Shown in pieces: positions 4,913 through 5,914 of a stretch of 5,914 bases of DNA. Origin of the DNA: Dehalococcoidia bacterium (GTDB lineage Bacteria; Chloroflexota; Dehalococcoidia; Dehalococcoidales; E44-bin46); assembly GCA_004376105.1 (NCBI GenBank), contig SOKA01000066.1, forward strand, positions 1-5,914, read 5' to 3'. Each line of letters begins with the position of its first letter. Positions within the stretch are counted from its first letter, which is position 1. The notes beneath the pieces were generated by a model that was given only the letters and a program-made list of their open reading frames with translations, was not told the origin of the DNA and searched no databases. Position numbers and translations under genes: made by a program.

Positions 4913-5908
4913 TTAGTATTCTTCATACCACCTTTCTGATGTATGCGCCAGCTCATGGGCGGTCACTCCCAACTTCCTATACCAGGGCACAGCGTATTTG
5001 TTAGCTATCTCAGTTAGTCGCTTTAGCCTATCTGCCCCTACAGTTGATAGATATTGAACCCTTTCTCGGGCATCATCAATATACATAGCCTCCTGCCAGA
5101 TAGCACGACCACCTAGAAAGCCTGAGGCTCCTGCCTGGCAGGCGATTTCCACCTGCTGGCAAAATAGCTCGAAGTCGACGCCGGCGCTCAAGATAACCCA
5201 CGGAACCTGGGATGACTTGTCTAAATTATGACAGAGATTGATAAGCTCAGCCTTATCCTTTTTATAGTGCAGGTCAGCGGGGAACTCAGCCTTTAGCACA
5301 TCTATGGGCAGGGCAGTGATAGCCTGGGCAGTTTTAATCACTAATTCTTCTTTCAGGACAGCGAACCCCTGAGGATTACTAATTTCGTTGCCTATAGGAT
5401 AACTCTTTGGTTCTACCAAGAAAGGGAGGTCATATTTTATACATTCCTTGGCCACCATATTAACTGTGTTCAATTGTCGGCTTGCCAACTGTTCTAAATC
5501 TGGCCGGTAATAGACCAGAATCTTTACTGCCGAGGCACCCATTCGCTTAATTTTCTCAACGCTCCACCCATCCAGTAATTCGGTCAAGCGGTGTTCTTTT
5601 CCGCCACTATAGCCAGAGGCTTCTATACTAACCAGAAGCCCAGTATTATTAGGCAAGGCACTATGAGTAATGCATTGAGCAGCGCCAAATATGGGGTCAA
5701 GTAACACGGCACTGGCGTATTTAGCCAGGCTAGAGCACAGCTCCAGCTTGCGCTCAACCATCTCTTCATAGTTGACTTCTCCCGGGTGCTCATCATCAAT
5801 CATGCTGCGTAAGGAGCCACGGTGGTCCATAGCGCATATAATAAAGATACCCTCTGGATTAGCAATCTGTTGCAGGCCTCTTATTTTACCAATGCTTAAC
5901 CTTTTCAT
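4913..5908 (-). CDS. lacD: Tagatose-1,6-bisphosphate aldolase (LacD family, class I Schiff-base)
   Basis: A cytoplasmic (beta/alpha)8 aldolase that splits tagatose-1,6-bisphosphate to DHAP and glyceraldehyde-3-phosphate; known LacD enzymes also accept other ketohexose bisphosphates. The 331 residues show the family pattern: KIRGLQQIANPEGIF (8-22), AMDHRGSLRSM (26-36), VLLDPIFGA (68-76), AVKILVYYRPD (127-137), PFLVEPKSYP (162-171), DVLKAEFP (203-210), LSAGVDFELF (240-249) and GASGFLGGRAIWQEA (260-274). Lys206 in DVLKAEFP is the expected Schiff-base lysine, by analogy with Lys205 of Streptococcus LacD; Lys129 matches a second active-site lysine. The ATG at 5908 gives the expected N-terminus, but only six bases remain upstream, so its SD and promoter are outside the window. 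Paralogous aldolases of this superfamily, such as sulfofructose-phosphate aldolase, are the alternative, but the adjoining LacC-type kinase favours LacD. Confidence 0.9.
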   Translation of the reverse strand: MKRLSIGKIRGLQQIANPEGIFIICAMDHRGSLRSMIDDEHPGEVNYEEMVERKLELCSSLAKYASAVLLDPIFGAAQCITHSALPNNTGLLVSIEASGYSGGKEHRLTELLDGWSVEKIKRMGASAVKILVYYRPDLEQLASRQLNTVNMVAKECIKYDLPFLVEPKSYPIGNEISNPQGFAVLKEELVIKTAQAITALPIDVLKAEFPADLHYKKDKAELINLCHNLDKSSQVPWVILSAGVDFELFCQQVEIACQAGASGFLGGRAIWQEAMYIDDARERVQYLSTVGADRLKRLTEIANKYAVPWYRKLGVTAHELAHTSERWYEEY

Positions 5909-5914
5909 ACTTTG

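Overview
The window is bacterial, gene-dense and roughly mid-GC, with AT-rich intergenic DNA, strong Shine-Dalgarno (SD) sites and several non-ATG starts (GTG for nrdR and the acyl-CoA synthetase, probably TTG or an odd ATA for the macro-domain gene). It shows no insertion sequence, phage gene, tRNA, rRNA or CRISPR array. The gene content (cobalamin-dependent ribonucleotide reductase with its own NrdR, a LacC/LacD pair, acetoacetyl-CoA synthetase, a stand-alone macro domain) would suit an anaerobic or facultative bacterium. I lean weakly towards Chloroflexota/Dehalococcoidia-like, but that is an impression and not a demonstrated placement.

Left block, minus strand (1-1235): a promoter carrying tandem NrdR boxes drives nrdR, whose stop overlaps the start of nrdJ (class II, adenosylcobalamin-dependent ribonucleotide reductase) in an ATGA junction. 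nrdJ runs off the left edge, so only its first 214 codons are visible. The layout reads as a self-regulated dNTP-synthesis operon: NrdR senses ATP/dATP through its ATP-cone and represses its own operon.

Middle block, plus strand (about 1268-3929): a divergently transcribed pair of genes. The first is a full-length acetoacetyl-CoA synthetase with a textbook SD that moves its start to 1348. The second is a macro-domain protein of the O-acetyl-ADP-ribose deacetylase (MacroD/YmdB) type. The macro gene has a start-codon problem: the best-placed SD precedes an ATA, and the first conventional start is a TTG that cuts into the first beta strand.

Right block, minus strand (3926-5908): lacD-like tagatose-1,6-bisphosphate aldolase followed after 15 bases by lacC-like tagatose-6-phosphate/1-phosphofructokinase, a two-step kinase-aldolase module giving DHAP and glyceraldehyde-3-phosphate. 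Its end converges on the macro gene, with the two stop codons overlapping by 4 bases.

I found no clear new defence or mobile system. The best leads are the tandem NrdR-box architecture, the degenerate, split ATP-cone at the NrdJ N-terminus, the ATA/TTG start of the macro gene, and the acetoacetyl-CoA synthetase/macro-domain pairing.
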